A DNA stretch of 64,000 nucleotides from Macrotis lagotis. Its lineage: Eukaryota > Chordata > Mammalia > Peramelemorphia > Peramelidae. The DNA lies in assembly GCF_037893015.1 (NCBI RefSeq), contig NC_133664.1, forward strand, positions 128,270,254 to 128,334,253, written 5' to 3'. Both the position numbers and the translations under genes were made by a program. The notes below the pieces were generated by a model. The model was not told where the DNA came from, ran no database searches, and worked only from the letters and a program-made list of their open reading frames with translations. The stretch's first letter is position 1. Every line of letters starts with the position of its first letter. This document shows, piece after piece, positions 23,830 through 36,660 of this stretch.

Positions 23830-24480
23830 AACATTCAGTTTCTATAGTTTTGTGGTCATTATTGTAGTAGTGGTATGTATCATTTTCTTGATTCTTTTTA
23901 CTTCATTCTGCATCAGTTCATAAAAGTCTTTACATTGGTTCTCTGTATTCATCATGTTTTGTTTCTTATAGCATAGTAGTAATATTCCATTACACTCATA
24001 TAACAGCATGTTTCCCGATCATGGGCCAACTCTTGTTTCCATATCTTTGCTACTGCTAAAAGGTGTAAGACTTTTGGTATATATATATATGGAGTTTTTT
24101 TGTTTGTTTATTTTTTGTCAGTGGCATCCTTGGTGTGAGAGATGGTCGCCTGTGAAGTTTCCTCATGAGAACCTTTTTTCATGCAGTTTCTAGGTTTTAC
24201 CTTGAGAGGTAGATTCACAAGGATTTAATGTTGTCTACAGTTAGTTTGAATGAAATTTCTCTTTTTATCTTTTGTCCTTGAGTTTTGTTGTTCATATGTA
24301 TAGAGAGAACATTCTTATACACATATGGTGAGAATGACATTCAGTACAGCTCTCTTATGAAAATACTTCTGTTTCACCTTATCTTTTATTATTCAGAAGT
24401 AAAAACTTTCTGGTTCCCATGATTCTTGGAAAATGAGATAATTTTTAAGGAAAATTAAATTGACTTTTTTCTGACTGGGT
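23830..24480 (-). mobile_element. Old L1 fragment
   Basis: Reverse-strand L1-like phrases: CATTCTGCATCAGTTCATAA, TAGTAATATTCCATTACACT, and GGTAGATTCACAAGGATTTA near 24210. A similar block is at 45300-45450. Probably more than one piece. Confidence 0.45.
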
Positions 24481-25134
24481 ATCTCCAAATTTGGTCAGAG
24501 GAGATGCATAATGAGGTTTTGTGGAACATCACTTTTAATAAGATACAGATTGAATAAATATGGTAGCAAGGGATTGAAAACTGTAACTTTCCAATAGGAT
24601 AGAGATTAGTTATGAATAATTAGGATAATGAGGGTTGAATTTGCCTTGTAGTAGTTTGATAGTATTAGTAAGAAGATTGTGAGTGTCTTACCAGCTAATG
24701 ATAGGATAAGACAGAATTTAGAGGTAAGATTATTAATTACTATAAAAATGACCTGCAAATTATTATTTTTGACACACTCCCTCTTTTGTGCTAATTTACA
24801 ATGGAATGTGTCCTTCCTCTAGGAAATAAAAAACCTTTCCCCACTCCCTGATTCAGACTCCAAATTCTTGATTCCTATGTGCCTCGTTTATCTCACACAT
24901 TAAGATATATGACCAGCAGTGATGTGTCAGTTTTAAAAGGTATAGACATTTTAGCCACTTCTATTTTCATCATTTGACTATTTTCCAGAATGGTGATTTC
25001 TCCATCTACACCTTAATGTTCTTGTCTTTCCCCAATTCCTCCAACATTGACTCGTCGCATCTTTGCCATCTTGTCCAATTTGCTGAGTCTGAAGCAAAAC
25101 CTGGGATCTGTTGGGGGTGTTTTTTGTACTTAAG

Positions 25135-25696
25135 GATTTAATTTATTTTGAGTTTTACAATTTTCCCCCTAACCTTACTTCCCTCCCCCCATCCCCCACA
25201 GAAGGCAATTTGCCAGTCTTTACATTGTTTCCATGGTATACATTGATCCAAATTGAATGTGATGAGAGAGAAATCTTCTCCTTAAGGAAGAAACATAAAG
25301 TATAAGAGATAGTAAGATCAGACAATAAGATATGGGTTTTTTTTTCTAAATTAAAGTTAATAGTCCTTGGTCTTTGTTCAAACTCCACAGTTCTTTCTCT
25401 GGATACAGATGGTGTCCATTGCAGACAACCCCAAATTGTCCCAGATTGTTGCAAGAAGTCCATCAAGGTTGATCATCACCCCGTGTTGCTGTTAGGGTGT
25501 ACAGTGTACAGTGTTTTTCTGGTTCTGCTCTTCTCACTCAGCATCAGTTCATGCAAATCCCTCCAGGCTTCCCTGAAATCCCATCCCTCCTGGTTTCTAA
25601 TAGAACAGTAATGTTCCATGATATACATATACCACAGTTTGCTAAGCCATTCACAATTGAAGGACATTTACTTGATTTCCAGTTCTTTGCCACCTG
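25135..25696 (-). mobile_element. L1 3' segment
   Basis: 3' end AATTTATTTTGAGTTTTACA, C-rich tract, CACAGAAGGCAATTTG, then 3' UTR and ORF2 C-terminus. On the reverse strand the block EWLSKLWYMYIMEHYCSIRN is readable, followed by SEKSRTRKTLYT. Truncated at CAGTTCTTTGCCACC. About 25700-26165 continues as older L1-like DNA (AGCTTTTCAGTTTCATGTAT). Confidence 0.85.
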
Positions 25697-25699
25697 TTG

Positions 25700-26165
25700 T
25701 TTTATCTTTTATACATTTCTTAAACAGTGATGGGAGCCTTCTTTCTTATGGTTATTGGTATTTTGCAAATTCTTTTGAGAACTGTTTGTTCTTACCCTTT
25801 GAACATATTGGGGAATTCCTTTGGACCTTACATATTTCTGATGTGTTTTTAGCTTCCACATAAAACTTACCAGACATTTGATGGAATTATTTTTCATCAC
25901 TATTTAATATTCTATATTCATTTATTTTATTTGTGCTAAAGCTTTTCAGTTTCATGTATCAAAACGATGTAATCAAAACCCAACTTTTGAAGGGTTAATC
26001 TACTACTCTTAGCAATATAAGTTGGTTGACCTCTTTCTGATTTTTTTTTTAAGATATGACCTTTAATATTCAGGTCACATCTATTTTGAATTTATTCATG
26101 TTAGAAGATATTGGTTTAAAACCCCATATTCTGATAGAATGCTTTCCATTTCTGTAGGTGTTGGT
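25700..26165 (-). mobile_element. Older L1 ORF2 fragment
   Basis: Reverse-strand phrases resemble L1 ORF2 of other mammals (GCTTTTCAGTTTCATGTATC, TATGACCTTTAATATTCAGG). Diverged; label tentative. Confidence 0.35.
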
Positions 26166-26389
26166 GTTTAAAATAAGAAAACATTTTTATTTATAACTAT
26201 ATAAGAATTATAAGAATTTTCTATTTTAAACTTTAGACTTGATTTTCAGTGAGACTAGTATTTTGTTTTGAGGACCAGATTAAAGTTAAGATTAATACTG
26301 ATGCTCAAAGCTTTCATTTATATCATTTTTATTCATTAAGTTACTCAGATAATTAGATGTTAAATATAATATTAACTTATTTTCTGAAA

Positions 26390-26800
26390 CTAAATAGGTT
26401 TCAAGAGGCACTAAGAAGCTTTTCAGAAAATTTATCTGTACCTACTCTGTATCAGGTGCTATGAGAGGGATTATAAGAGCAAAAAGGAAACAATTCTTTG
26501 CCCTAAAGGAGCTTACTTTGGGGAATAAAGAAAGCATTATGATATTTACATAGATTACTTTATACAAAACCAAGATCTTTTTGATTGGGAGGATACTAGT
26601 AACTGGGGAGGTCTGGAAAAGTTTCCTATGATGGACAGTGCTTGAACTAAGTCTAGTCTCCCCAGAGGTAGAAGTGGGAATGGAATGTATTCTAGGCATG
26701 AGGTACTGTATGGCAAAGGAATCTAGAGAGAAAATAGAGTAGTATCCTTTGAGGAACAGCTAGAATGCTCATTTGGAAGGATTGTGGGAATATTTCATGA
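26390..26800 (+). repeat. L2-type dispersed repeat
   Basis: CTACTCTGTATCAGGTGCTA, AAGGAGCTTACTTTGGGGAA, GAATGTATTCTAGGCATGAG, TTTGAGGAACAGCTAGAATG. Same family as 19028-19600. Confidence 0.5.
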
Positions 26801-26999
26801 GGCTGAAAAAGGTAGGTTTCTCTTTTTTTCTTTTTCTGGTTTGTGGTGAGTTGTGTTAGAGGGAGTGGAGCTAAGGAAAGGATAATGGCAACAACAGTAA
26901 AAGAAATTAGAGAAAGATCCTTAAAGTATTTTTTTATGCATAGAGAAGATCAGAAGGAAGACTTAGCATAAAATTAGTACACATTTTAAAGTTATATTT

Positions 27000-27070
27000 A
27001 AAAAGAAAAGGCAATGGGCAAGCCACTTAACCCCATTGCCTTGCAAAAAAAAAAAACCTAAAAAAAATCA
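27000..27070 (+). repeat. WSINE 3' end fragment
   Basis: GGGCAAGCCACTTAACCCCA TTGCCTTGC and an A-rich tail only. Confidence 0.75.
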
Positions 27071-27624
27071 CCTCATAAACAGAAAAGCAAGCTGTACACA
27101 ACCGGGTCCTTTTATGTAAGTTACTATCAATCTTGTAGGATAGTGTCAAGAATTTCAATGTAAAAAATATATACTTTTCAAAGTTACCATTTGCTCTAAA
27201 TCTAGATTTAATGCTTGTGAATTATGTCAGATTTTCAGTTCTGGAGAGAATTGAATTGAAAGTCCCCTACTTAAAAAACAGGTTTAATAAAGACAGACAA
27301 GTTTACCCATGTTAACTGCTCGAAATTCTTTTGGCTGAAGAATAACAGCTCTGCCGTTTGATATTGGAAAATTTTAGCTGGTTTCATCAGGTTTCCTAGC
27401 CAGACTTTTAGTGTTAATATGATAATCTAATGAAAGGAAGACAGTATACAACTGGAAGTCAAGGTTAATTGTATTACGATATATTTCAGTTCATATCCTA
27501 ATGCTATCCTTTGTTTCTGAGATTTTTTTTTTAAGTTTTCCAGTTCTATTCTAATGAAAAAATGCATTTTTCTTTACAAATAGATCTGAACTTCATTATT
27601 AATTTTAATTCTATCTAGAATCTA

Positions 27625-27855
27625 GCTGTCTTTGCAGCAGGCAATGTGGTTTCATGGAAAATAACCAGGTCTTGGAATCAAAGCCTGGATTCCAATCTTG
27701 ACTTTGCTGAACTTCTGGTTGGTGGGACCTGGACAAGTCACCTTCTCTGAGCCTCAGTGTTATCCACTCTAAAATGGGGATTTGCACTGCTGCTACCCTT
27801 ATAGAGTCAAGTAAGAAAATAGAAGTGAAAGGATTTAATAAATATTAAAGAGGGC
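27625..27855 (+). repeat. tRNA-headed SINE, Mar1-like
   Basis: AATGTGGTTTCATGGAAAAT, TGGACAAGTCACCTTCTCTG, CTAAAATGGGGATTTGCACT, TAGAGTCAAGTAAGAAAATA. Diverged copy. Confidence 0.5.
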
Positions 27856-28639
27856 ATGATATAAACTGTTAATTAAGCATTAATGAATATTCACCTTATT
27901 AATACTGTTTTGCTTTGAAGATTTCCAGAGGGAAAACAAATTGTTACTTCTTTGCTCACTCTAATAGAATGAATCCTAGATATGTAAGAACTATTTTTGC
28001 AAATGTTGAGCTGAGTACTTTCAGTTTTTAAGCATTAAAAGGTTTTATGAATTAGAAGGCTTTTAGTGCATAAAACAACTTATATCATATAGTTTATTCC
28101 TACCTGCCTCTTACATCTAGCTTTTTTTTTTTTGAAATATCTTTGCTAGTATCTTGAAGCAGAAGGATCATAGGATAATAGGTAATTATAGAATTGTAGT
28201 ATTAATAAAGTAGAATGAGATTGAGTGCATTTCTTTCTAATATTATATGTTTAGAAAAATTATGTAGAAGCAGCATCATGACCCCGTGGAGTCCAAAAAT
28301 GAGAGATGAGAACATCTTCTTGAAGGAATTTGGTAACTTTATAAATATTCAGGGTAATTTAACAAATCACTTACAAGTTTAGTTTGTTATAGCTGAGCAT
28401 TTTAGGTTCCTTGATATCATTAACAAAAATTTTTGCATGTTTTGTTACTCTGACAGACACCAGTATTTTTCCATATTTCAAAAAAAAAGTCATGTGAAAC
28501 CAGGAATTTCATTACATATTTTATCATTAGCTTTATTATGTTGTAATTGGTCATTTCATCAGTCTTTTTAAAAATTGTTTTTCTTTACAATATTGTAGTA
28601 ATTATGAAAATTGTCCTAATTCTTTAACTTTTTGACAGT

Positions 28640-28930
28640 TCTTATATGTAGTCTCAGAATCTTTCATTTTCATGTAAATTTCTTATGAAATAGTAATGTT
28701 CCATTATATTCATATACCATAATTTGTTCATCCATTCTCCAGTTGATGAAGACTCAATTTCCAGGTTTTTACTGTAATAAAAAGTGCTATTTGGAAGATT
28801 TTTGTACAAATAGATACTTTCTCCTTTGATCTTTTTGTATAGTATATGCCTGTTAGCAGTCAAAGTTTTGTGACTTTTTTTTCAAAGCCAACAGCTGTCT
28901 AGGATTGTTATCAATTTATTATTTCACAAA
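28640..28930 (-). mobile_element. L1 ORF2 C-terminal fragment
   Basis: The reverse strand (28654-28863) reads SSTGEWMNKLWYMNIMEHYY, the ORF2p C-terminal block, but with diverged surroundings. Older subfamily than the copies sharing the CAGAAGGCAGT 3' end. Confidence 0.65.
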
Positions 28931-29261
28931 CAATGCATTATTTTGTTCCCACAGTCCCTTCAAAAATGACTCTTTTCCTTTTTTATCATCTTTACTAATT
29001 TAATGGATAAGAATGGAACCACAGAATTGTTTCAACTTAATTATTATCAATTTTCTTTATATAGTAAATATTATTGATTGAAGATGATTGTGAGAATCAA
29101 ATTAGATACTTGTACAATGCTATATAAATGCTAGCTGCTATTATTATCAAAGCATAACGTTGTTTTCCTGTTTCTTTTAACAATGTCTATTTTTATTGTA
29201 TAAATCTGAGATCTGCATCTTCCTAAAGCATAATCAATTCTCTATCTGAATTTCATCTTTT

Positions 29262-29425
29262 TGATACTTTTTTTTTGTTTTTGTTTTTTGGCAAGGCAAT
29301 GGGGTTAAGTGACCAAAATCACACAGCTAGGCAATTATTAAGTGTCTGAGTTCACATTTGAACTCAGCTCCTCCTGACTCCAGGACCAGTGCTGTATCCA
29401 CTGCACCACCTAGCTGCCCTATGAA
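29262..29425 (-). repeat. WSINE copy
   Basis: T-rich tail, GGCAAGGCAATGGGGTTAAG, GAACTCAGCTCCTCCTGACT, CACTGCACCACCTAGCTGCC. Confidence 0.9.
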
Positions 29426-29787
29426 TCTCTATCTTGTTGCAGTCTACTTTCTAATACATTCAACTATCCTCTTCCATTTTATTCTGTGTCATTCTCTATT
29501 ATAATTAATTAATTCCCCCTTCGTCCTCTCTTATACTTTTTCCTCTCTTTGCTCCTGAAATCCCTTTACAAAGAATGCAGTAATGAAAGAGTATGAACCA
29601 CACATTGTAAGTGAAAGAATATATTTCCCTTCTAGTGCTTTTCCTTTCTTTCCCATTCCCAGACTCTGTCATTGATTTTTATATTTTCTTTCCTTTCAAT
29701 TCCTCTGTAGCTCAGGTTTTTTTCCTCTTCCTTTATTTTATTCCACATTACTTTATCCAACAAACCCCTTATCCTTTCCCTACTCAG

Positions 29788-30050
29788 GAGCATGTAAGTG
29801 ATGCAGTAGAGAGAGTACCAGGTCTGGAGTCAGAAACATCCAATTTCAAATCCAGCCTTGAGCACTTAGTAATAACAGTGTAACCCTGGTCAAGTCACCT
29901 GACCGCTCTTGGCCTCCATTTGCTCATCTGTAAAATGGGGATGATGATGATGATGATGATGATAGTAGTATTTACCTTGCAGGTTTGTTGTGAGGATCAC
30001 ATGAAATAATAATTAGAAAGCACTTCGTATAGTGCTAGGCCAACCTCTGT
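29788..30050 (+). repeat. Mar1-like SINE with (GAT)n
   Basis: AGTGATGCAGTAGAGAGAGT, GTCTGGAGTCAGAAACATCC, TCATCTGTAAAATGGGGATG, then GAT repeats (29939-29963) and GAAAGCACTTCGTATAGTGC. Confidence 0.65.
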
Positions 30051-31257
30051 TCTCTCTACTATTTATTCTTGGATGGGATGATCAGTCTCTTTTTTTGACC
30101 TGACTTTGATTTCCTGTGCACTTGCTTCTGTACATCGGTTAGAATTCTGAGACCAGTCTCCCCTTCTTCCCTCTACCTCTCAGACCTGCTAAGTGTGGGC
30201 TGAAAGGATCTATTTCATTTGAGTACTGGAACAAGTTTTTCAGTCTATTCATGGAATGCCTCTTCTAGCTCTTGCAGCTCCTGACTTTGCTTTTATATAG
30301 TCCTTTTAGGTAGTAGATCATTGAGAGAATATGTATGGGAGAGCCAAGCTACTTTAAGCTTTTTCTTGCTATAACCTTTCCTGAAAGTCCTTCCCATTCA
30401 CATATGTTATGGAACTTTTATTATGGGCTATATGTGCCTTGCAGGGGATAAGGAGAAAATTCCTTCCCATTCAGAGGTTTTAGTGTAGACTCTTTGTAGT
30501 GCCCTTGACTCCTGAACATCAGTCACCTTGGCCACAAACAAAAAGTCCTTGGTTTATGGTAGTAGGGGAACTAATATCTCAGGATGTTCCCCACTTCTCC
30601 TTTTGATTTCAATGCATTCTTCCATTGACTAGACAAAATGGAAACATTGCTTATTTTTAACTTGAGTAGTTTTACCATTGAAATCTCTTTTCAAAAGGAG
30701 CTGAGTTTGAAAATAGGCAGAGTAGGTAGAGAGGTAATAAAGATACTGAGGAGCAACTTGATGTTAGGAAAAACAGTAACGAAAGGAAGGGGAGTGATTC
30801 AACTGAATTGTTGAAGGACAAGTATTAGGGGTTAGATTTTTCTAGATTTGGTCAAAAACTAAACTTAAAAAGTTTTAGAAAAGTGGAGAAAATATTTCAA
30901 ATGCATTGTTAAATATTTTGATATATAATACCTTGATACATTTTTAAACAGAAAATTTTCCTTTTTACATTTCTGTGTTTCATTATACTATTGATCTCCT
31001 TGATATAGATATCCCCTGCAACAGTACACTTTGGAATTAATCTGTGACTATTTTATGTAGAACTTGGCTTTGTCCTAAAATTTTCCACAGACATTCATTT
31101 AACAGCTGTGAACTTTCTCAATGTGTCTCAGTATTGATTATTTTTTTTCTATATTAATAGATAGTTGAACTCTTTTGAAGGATGGCTTGCAGTTCAGGGC
31201 TTGTTAAGTCTGCAAAAAGTAACCATAAATAGAAGCATTTTTTGAAGGATCTCAGTA

Positions 31258-31525
31258 TCTTAAGGGCAGCTAGGTGGCCCAGTAGGTAGAGTGCCAGGCC
31301 TGTAGTCGGGCAGAGTCATCGTCTTGTTCAGATCTGACCTCAGACCCTTAATAGCAGTTTGACCCTATGCAAGTCGCTTAATCTTGAATACCTCAGTTCC
31401 TTATCTGTAAAATGAACTGGAGAAGGAAATGGCAAATCACTCCAGTATCTTTGCCCAAAAAAAACCCTAAATGAGGTAATGAAGAATCAGACATAACTGA
31501 AATGATTGAACTGTGTCTCAAGGGA
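31258..31525 (+). repeat. tRNA-headed SINE, long type
   Basis: AAGGGCAGCTAGGTGGCCCA head, GTAAAATGAACTGGAGAAGG, TCCAGTATCTTTGCCC, GAAGAATCAGACATAACTGA tail. Confidence 0.8.
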
Positions 31526-31758
31526 GATGATATTCTTACTCTACTCCCTTGACAATATCCATATCTGTGTGTTCAGATCTGGGTACTATCTTTTGGGAAA
31601 GCTGAAAAGTTATCTTCAGGAGGTATGGTAAAATATGGTAGAAAGTGTCAAATATGAAGGCTAGAAGGAATTAGGATTTTTTTTAAAAGATATAATTGGG
31701 AGGACAGATATACAACTTTCAATTATTTTTGGTCGAGTCAAGGTGAAGAAATAGTCTT

Positions 31759-31915
31759 TTTTTTTAGGGTTTTTTTTTTCAAGACAAATTGGGGTTAAGT
31801 GGCTTGCCCAAGGTCACACAGCTAGGTAATTATTAAGTGTCTTAGGCTGGATTTGAACTCAGGTACTCCTGACTCCAGGGCTGGTGCTCTATCCACTACG
31901 CCACCTAGCCACTCT
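31759..31915 (-). repeat. WSINE with 14-bp target-site duplication
   Basis: Full copy flanked by perfect GAAGAAATAGTCTT at 31745-31758 and 31916-31929. Confidence 0.95.
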
Positions 31916-32019
31916 GAAGAAATAGTCTTATTCTGATTTTCCTTGAAGGGAAGAACTACAAACATGGGTTGAGAATTACAGAAATAGAAATTTAAGCATG
32001 ATATATATATATATATATA

Positions 32020-32450
32020 TAGAAAAAGCTTCTTAACAAAGATATCCAAAAGGAAATTAAGTTGTTTTGGAAAATAGTGGATTCCCTATCATTCAGTTGT
32101 CTTTCACTGAAGACTGAATGATCACTTCTTTGGAGTCTTCTAGAGGTAATTTTCAATGAAGCATGAGTTCTAGATGGTCTATGAAATTCTTTTTGATTTG
32201 AGATTCTCATTTATTAGGGAATTTGTCTTCCATTTGAATCTTGCCCTGGCTGTCCTTCTTGACAATGTCAAACAGTCTTGTACCTGTTTTAACTCATTTC
32301 GTAATAAGAAGAGTTTTCAAAGTTATCTTTGTTTTTGCATTTGTCAAATAATCTTATATGACCTTAGGTGTCTGAGGTTGGAATAGAACTCAGATCCTAC
32401 TGACTGCAGGGCTGGTGCTCTATTTACTGCTCCACCTAGCTGCCCCTGTT
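32020..32450. repeat. CR1/L3-type remnant and WSINE fragment
   Basis: About 32025-32160 (+) resembles a CR1/L3-type LINE 3' region (AGTGGATTCCCTATCATTCA, GATCACTTCTTTGGAGTCTT). About 32362-32450 (-) is the head half of a WSINE (GTGTCTGAGGTTGG ... CCACCTAGCTGCCCC). A short AT run is at 31999-32020. Confidence 0.45.
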
Positions 32451-32489
32451 GTGCCTTTTTTAACAATCTTATAAGGCATCACACTTTTT

Positions 32490-33240
32490 TTTTCAGTCAG
32501 TAAGCATTTATTAAGCACCTAGTAGTGGATATACAAAAAAGAGACCCTGTTCTCAAGATGCTAATAGTCTAATAGAAGAGGCAACATGGAGAAAACTAGG
32601 TTCAAATAAAATCTATGCAGGAAAAATGTAAAACAAGCCATAGCGGGAGGCCCTGAAAGGCATGCCACTCCTCTTCTTCACTCATATAACCACGACTTTC
32701 CTTCAGGCCCTCAGACCCCCATCATTGGAAAGGTTTCAGGAGCCTTCTCATCGTCTTCTAATTTAGCTGCCAAAGTAGTTTTCTTACTGATGATCTATAA
32801 GCTCTGCTGGCTGCCTATTACCTCCTGGATTAGTCAGGCAGTTAAAGCCCATTCCTCTCTTTCCATTCCTTATACATTGATTTTGTTCTATGACATGGTC
32901 TTTCTTACCCTCCTTTCACCTCTCCTCCATTTTCCATGACTGGGCCTTTCCACTGCCTATCTCCAGATCTGCAATGTTTTCACTCTATCTCAGCCTCTTA
33001 ATTTGCCTGATTTCCTTCAAGATTCAACTCAAATCTCACCTTTTATGTAAGACTTTTCTCACCCCCCAGCTTCTGGTGCCTTCCCCTCTAAGACGTGGTT
33101 TTATCATCACTGTCTTCTGAACTAGAATGGGGATTTCTCGAAGGCAGGGATGCTTCTGACTTTTGTTTGAATCCCCAGTACTTTTCATGGTGCCTGACAG
33201 GAACTTGCTTGTTGAAGACCCTACTGGAGGAAAGCATAAA
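32490..33240. repeat. L2-type remnants
   Basis: 32495-32580 (+) CAGTAAGCATTTATTAAGCA. 32720-33200 (-) GCTGGCTGCCTATTACCTCC, ACTCAAATCTCACCTTTTAT, GAATCCCCAGTACTTTTCAT. No gene is seen. Confidence 0.45.
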
Positions 33241-33649
33241 CAGCATGGATTTGTAGCAGAGCCACAATTATCCTCAAACTCCTCAACAAGAGTAGATGAC
33301 CTCTTAAGTTCTTTCCAGAATTTTTTATAAATGGAAAACAGTTAACATGATGCGAGTTTGGGGCTTGCCATAAAGAAAGGTGATGGGATAGGAGAGTGTA
33401 TGGTATTAATGAAAGTGTATTAAAAGTGACTGGCCATTTGTTTTAGACTGATGCCAGAATGGGATTAGGTGAAGGAGGAGATTGAATACTTACAGATCAT
33501 GATGAGGGGAAAGATCAGGTTTAGTGTGATGTATAGAAATTGGAGAATTGATAGTGTTATGATTGGAGGAGAGTCTAGCATTTGAAATCTTGAAGGTAGA
33601 AAGTTTTGAATGAAGAAAAATGTTCCCAAATTAAGTGTATATGTGTGTA

Positions 33650-33677
33650 TTTTATATATATATATATGTATAAATAT

Positions 33678-33731
<54 letters not shown>
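33650..33731. repeat. (AT)n microsatellite
   Basis: Long TA run with ATGTATA and ACATATA interruptions. Confidence 0.9.
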
Positions 33732-33735
<4 letters not shown>

Positions 33736-33949
33736 CTGTAAGTATTTTCCTAATGTGGGATACAGGTGAAGCTCTTTGAAGTTAAGATCATGGAATGAAG
33801 TCACCAAGGATGATGCTAGGTGACTTAAATGGAGAGGAAGAATTTAATCTAGATGCTAAGATTATTAGAGAAAGTGGAAATGCTAAGATTTCTTGGTTCA
33901 TGTTATGAGCCTTGCTGGGTAAGTGAATAAATTTGATCAAAACATTCTC

Positions 33950-34620
33950 TTCTGGGGAAGCTACATTATCTTCCTTTTGCTTCTAGAACTGAATCTTAAA
34001 CTTTTCTGTTGAGCATATAAAGCCCTTCACAATTTGATTTCAATTTATCTTTCCAGACAAATTTCACGTTAATATTCTTCATATACTCTAAATTACAGCC
34101 ATGTCAGTTTTCTCTACCTGACTGTACATTTCTTGAAGCTCTTAGAATTCCAACTTCTTTCAGGGGAGAACTTCAGTAATATTTTGTGTGTGAGGCCTCT
34201 CCTCATTTCTCTAGGTGTTAGTGATCTTCCCAAGATCTTTTTATATTTGTTTATATTTTGTATTGAATTATTTGCATTGAGATGGTTTCTCTTCAGTAGA
34301 ATGTAAACTCCTTGGGGCAGTTTTGGGTTTACCTTTCTATTCCCAGTGAGTAGTACAATACTTGCTGAATGACAGAATGAAGTTCTCAAGATGATAAAAG
34401 TGGATATGAAGGTGTAAATAATGTGGCATAAATAGATGATATGGCGTTCAGATGAAAAAGGTCTGTCCAGTAATAGTGTTGGAGTAAATTTTCTGGAAAT
34501 AACACAAGAATAATTTCTGTTCCTTTTCTGTTCAGATTAACTCAGCAAGAATTTATTAACTGCCTCTTATATGAAAGACTAGGGGAAGTACTGGAGATAC
34601 AAAGAAAGACAAAAAACTGT
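33950..34620. repeat. L2-type remnants
   Basis: 33955-34385 (-) ATATAAAGCCCTTCACAATT, AATGTAAACTCCTTGGGGCA. 34535-34625 (+) AGCAAGAATTTATTAACTGC. No exon is seen. Confidence 0.4.
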
Positions 34621-34699
34621 CCTTACTATTGAGATGAAGGATGAAGCATTTGGTGCATGCTTTACTTGTTCTATGTGAGGGAAGGCAAGTTCCTGTTAA

Positions 34700-35185
34700 G
34701 ATGGAATAAAAGCAGAAAAACATGGAAAGACTTACATGAATTGATGCATCGTGAAATAAGCAGAACCAGGACAATGTATATAATAACATCAACTGTCATC
34801 AACTGTGAATGACTTCACTATTCCCAGGTGTATGATGATTCAATAATTTTGAAGAATTTAATATTAAAAATGCTCTCCTATCTCCAGAGAAAAAATTGAG
34901 GGAGTTTTATTACAGAGCAAAGCATACTTTTTTTCTTTATTTTTCTTCTTGGCTTTTTATTTTCTTTTGGTTGTGTGTTTCTGTGTTTTCTTTCGCAATT
35001 TGTCTAACAGAAATATGCTTTGGATAACTGTCATGAACAACTTATATGAAATTGTATGCATTCTTATTAAGGGTAGTAGAGAGAGAAAGAATGAAGAATT
35101 TGAAACTCAAAAAACATGTTAAAATTACTTTTTACATGTAATAAGGGGGGAATAAAATATTAAATAATTTTTTTTAAAAAATAGA
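34700..35185 (+). mobile_element. L1-like 3' end, older subfamily
   Basis: ACATGGAAAGACTTACATGA, GAAATAAGCAGAACCAGGAC, then a T-rich 3' UTR and an A-rich tail. It matches the ORF2 terminus of L1 but has a different 3' UTR from the CAGAAGGCAGT group. Confidence 0.55.
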
Positions 35186-35528
35186 AGGAGCAGGTGAAGA
35201 AAATCTTGAGAAAAAAAGGAAGTTTACCTATGGGGGACAGAGTAAACCACATGTCATAAACCAGAAGGAGCTTAAAAGGAATAGAAGAAAAGAAGAATTA
35301 GGAATGACTTGGGTAGAAGAGAGGGGTTGGTTGTGGGGTAGTTATAAAACATTTTTTAGGAAGGAAGCATAAGGTTAGGAGGTAGCTTAGAAGTGGTTTG
35401 TGAAAAAGAGGGATGGGTAAACAATTTATTGTTTCAAAGGTTATTAGGACATGAGTCTTCCTTAGTATTGGATATAAAAGGTTGATGTGAGAAAGCAACT
35501 GTATAGACTCTTTGGTTTCTTATGCATA

Positions 35529-35675
35529 TAGGAAATCCCAAAAGTCTTAGTGGACTTTTATGTACTTTAAGCATTAATCACTTAAAAAGTAACTTAATTA
35601 AATTTAATAAGGTAAAATTTAATCAAGACCAGGTAAAACTTTAATTACTTAATATTGTACTTTTGGGACATCCTG
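35529..35675. mobile_element. Mariner/Tc1-type MITE
   Basis: A 147-bp element with inverted ends: left TAGGAAATCCCAAAAGTCTT, right (reverse complement) CAGGATGTCCCAAAAGTACA. Flanked by TA dinucleotides at 35527-35528 and 35676-35677, the mariner target. The interior is weakly palindromic and has no ORF. Confidence 0.7.
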
Positions 35676-36059
35676 TAGTTTTTAAGAGTATGATATTAAT
35701 ATTAAAACTTTCAATAATTTAGATCTGCAATAAGACTTTTGGGTAACTGTTTATAAAATATTTTGCTAAAATTGAGTATTTAAATACTTTCATGAAACTC
35801 TTTGATATGGTTATTCTTTCTAGTGTTATAGACTGACCCATTTATACTTTCTCATCCTATGTGACTTTTCCATGACTTCCTGTAAATTTTTCACACATCC
35901 ACTCAACATACTAGGGAATCTTCCACTAGATCTCTTGATATTGCATGGGGTTTCTATGCTTGAATACAGGCAGTTCAACTGCTATCTTTCACTCCCCTTA
36001 ATTTCCAGTTTTATCTTTACAAAGCAAGACTTTTTTTAACCTTTTCCCAGCAGGTTTTG

Positions 36060-36660
36060 TGAAAAGTTTTTGTTGCAAAACGATTGAAGTTTTGGATTTA
36101 TCATATACTAGATTACTGTGGTCATTTGCTCATAATATAATTTATACTTAATCTATCCACTGGTCCAACTCTATTACTTAGCCAGCATCACATTGCTTTG
36201 ATAATGATTGTTTTATAAATATACTTGAGATCTTCTTTTGCATTTTTTCATTGATTCCCTTGATATTCTTTAGCTTTTGTTTTTCCAGATGAAATTTGTT
36301 ATTTTTTCCTAGCTCTATAAAAGTTTTTTGATAGTTTGATTGGCATGGCACCGAATAAATAAATTTAGGCATAATTGTCATTTTTATTATATTGGTTCAG
36401 CCTACACATTAGCAATTAATATTTTTCCGTTGTTTAGATCTGACTTTATGTGGAGTGTTTTGTAGTTTGTGTGTGTGTGTGTGTATGATTTATATAGGTT
36501 TATCTTAGCAGGTAGATTCCCAAGTAATTTTACATAGTCTACAGTTATTTTAAATGGAGTTTCTTTATTTCTTGCTACTGGAATTTGTTGGTAATATATG
36601 AATTTTGGTAATTTTGATGCTTGTAAAAGACATTTTGTTAGTGGAGAGGAGGAATAATAA
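36060..36660 (-). mobile_element. Old L1 ORF2 fragment
   Basis: Reverse-strand phrases typical of L1 reverse-transcriptase-region copies (GCATCACATTGCTTTGATAA, TTTGATTGGCATGGCACCGA, TATATTGGTTCAGCCTACAC). A short GT run interrupts it at 36469-36484. It may extend toward 37430. Confidence 0.5.
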
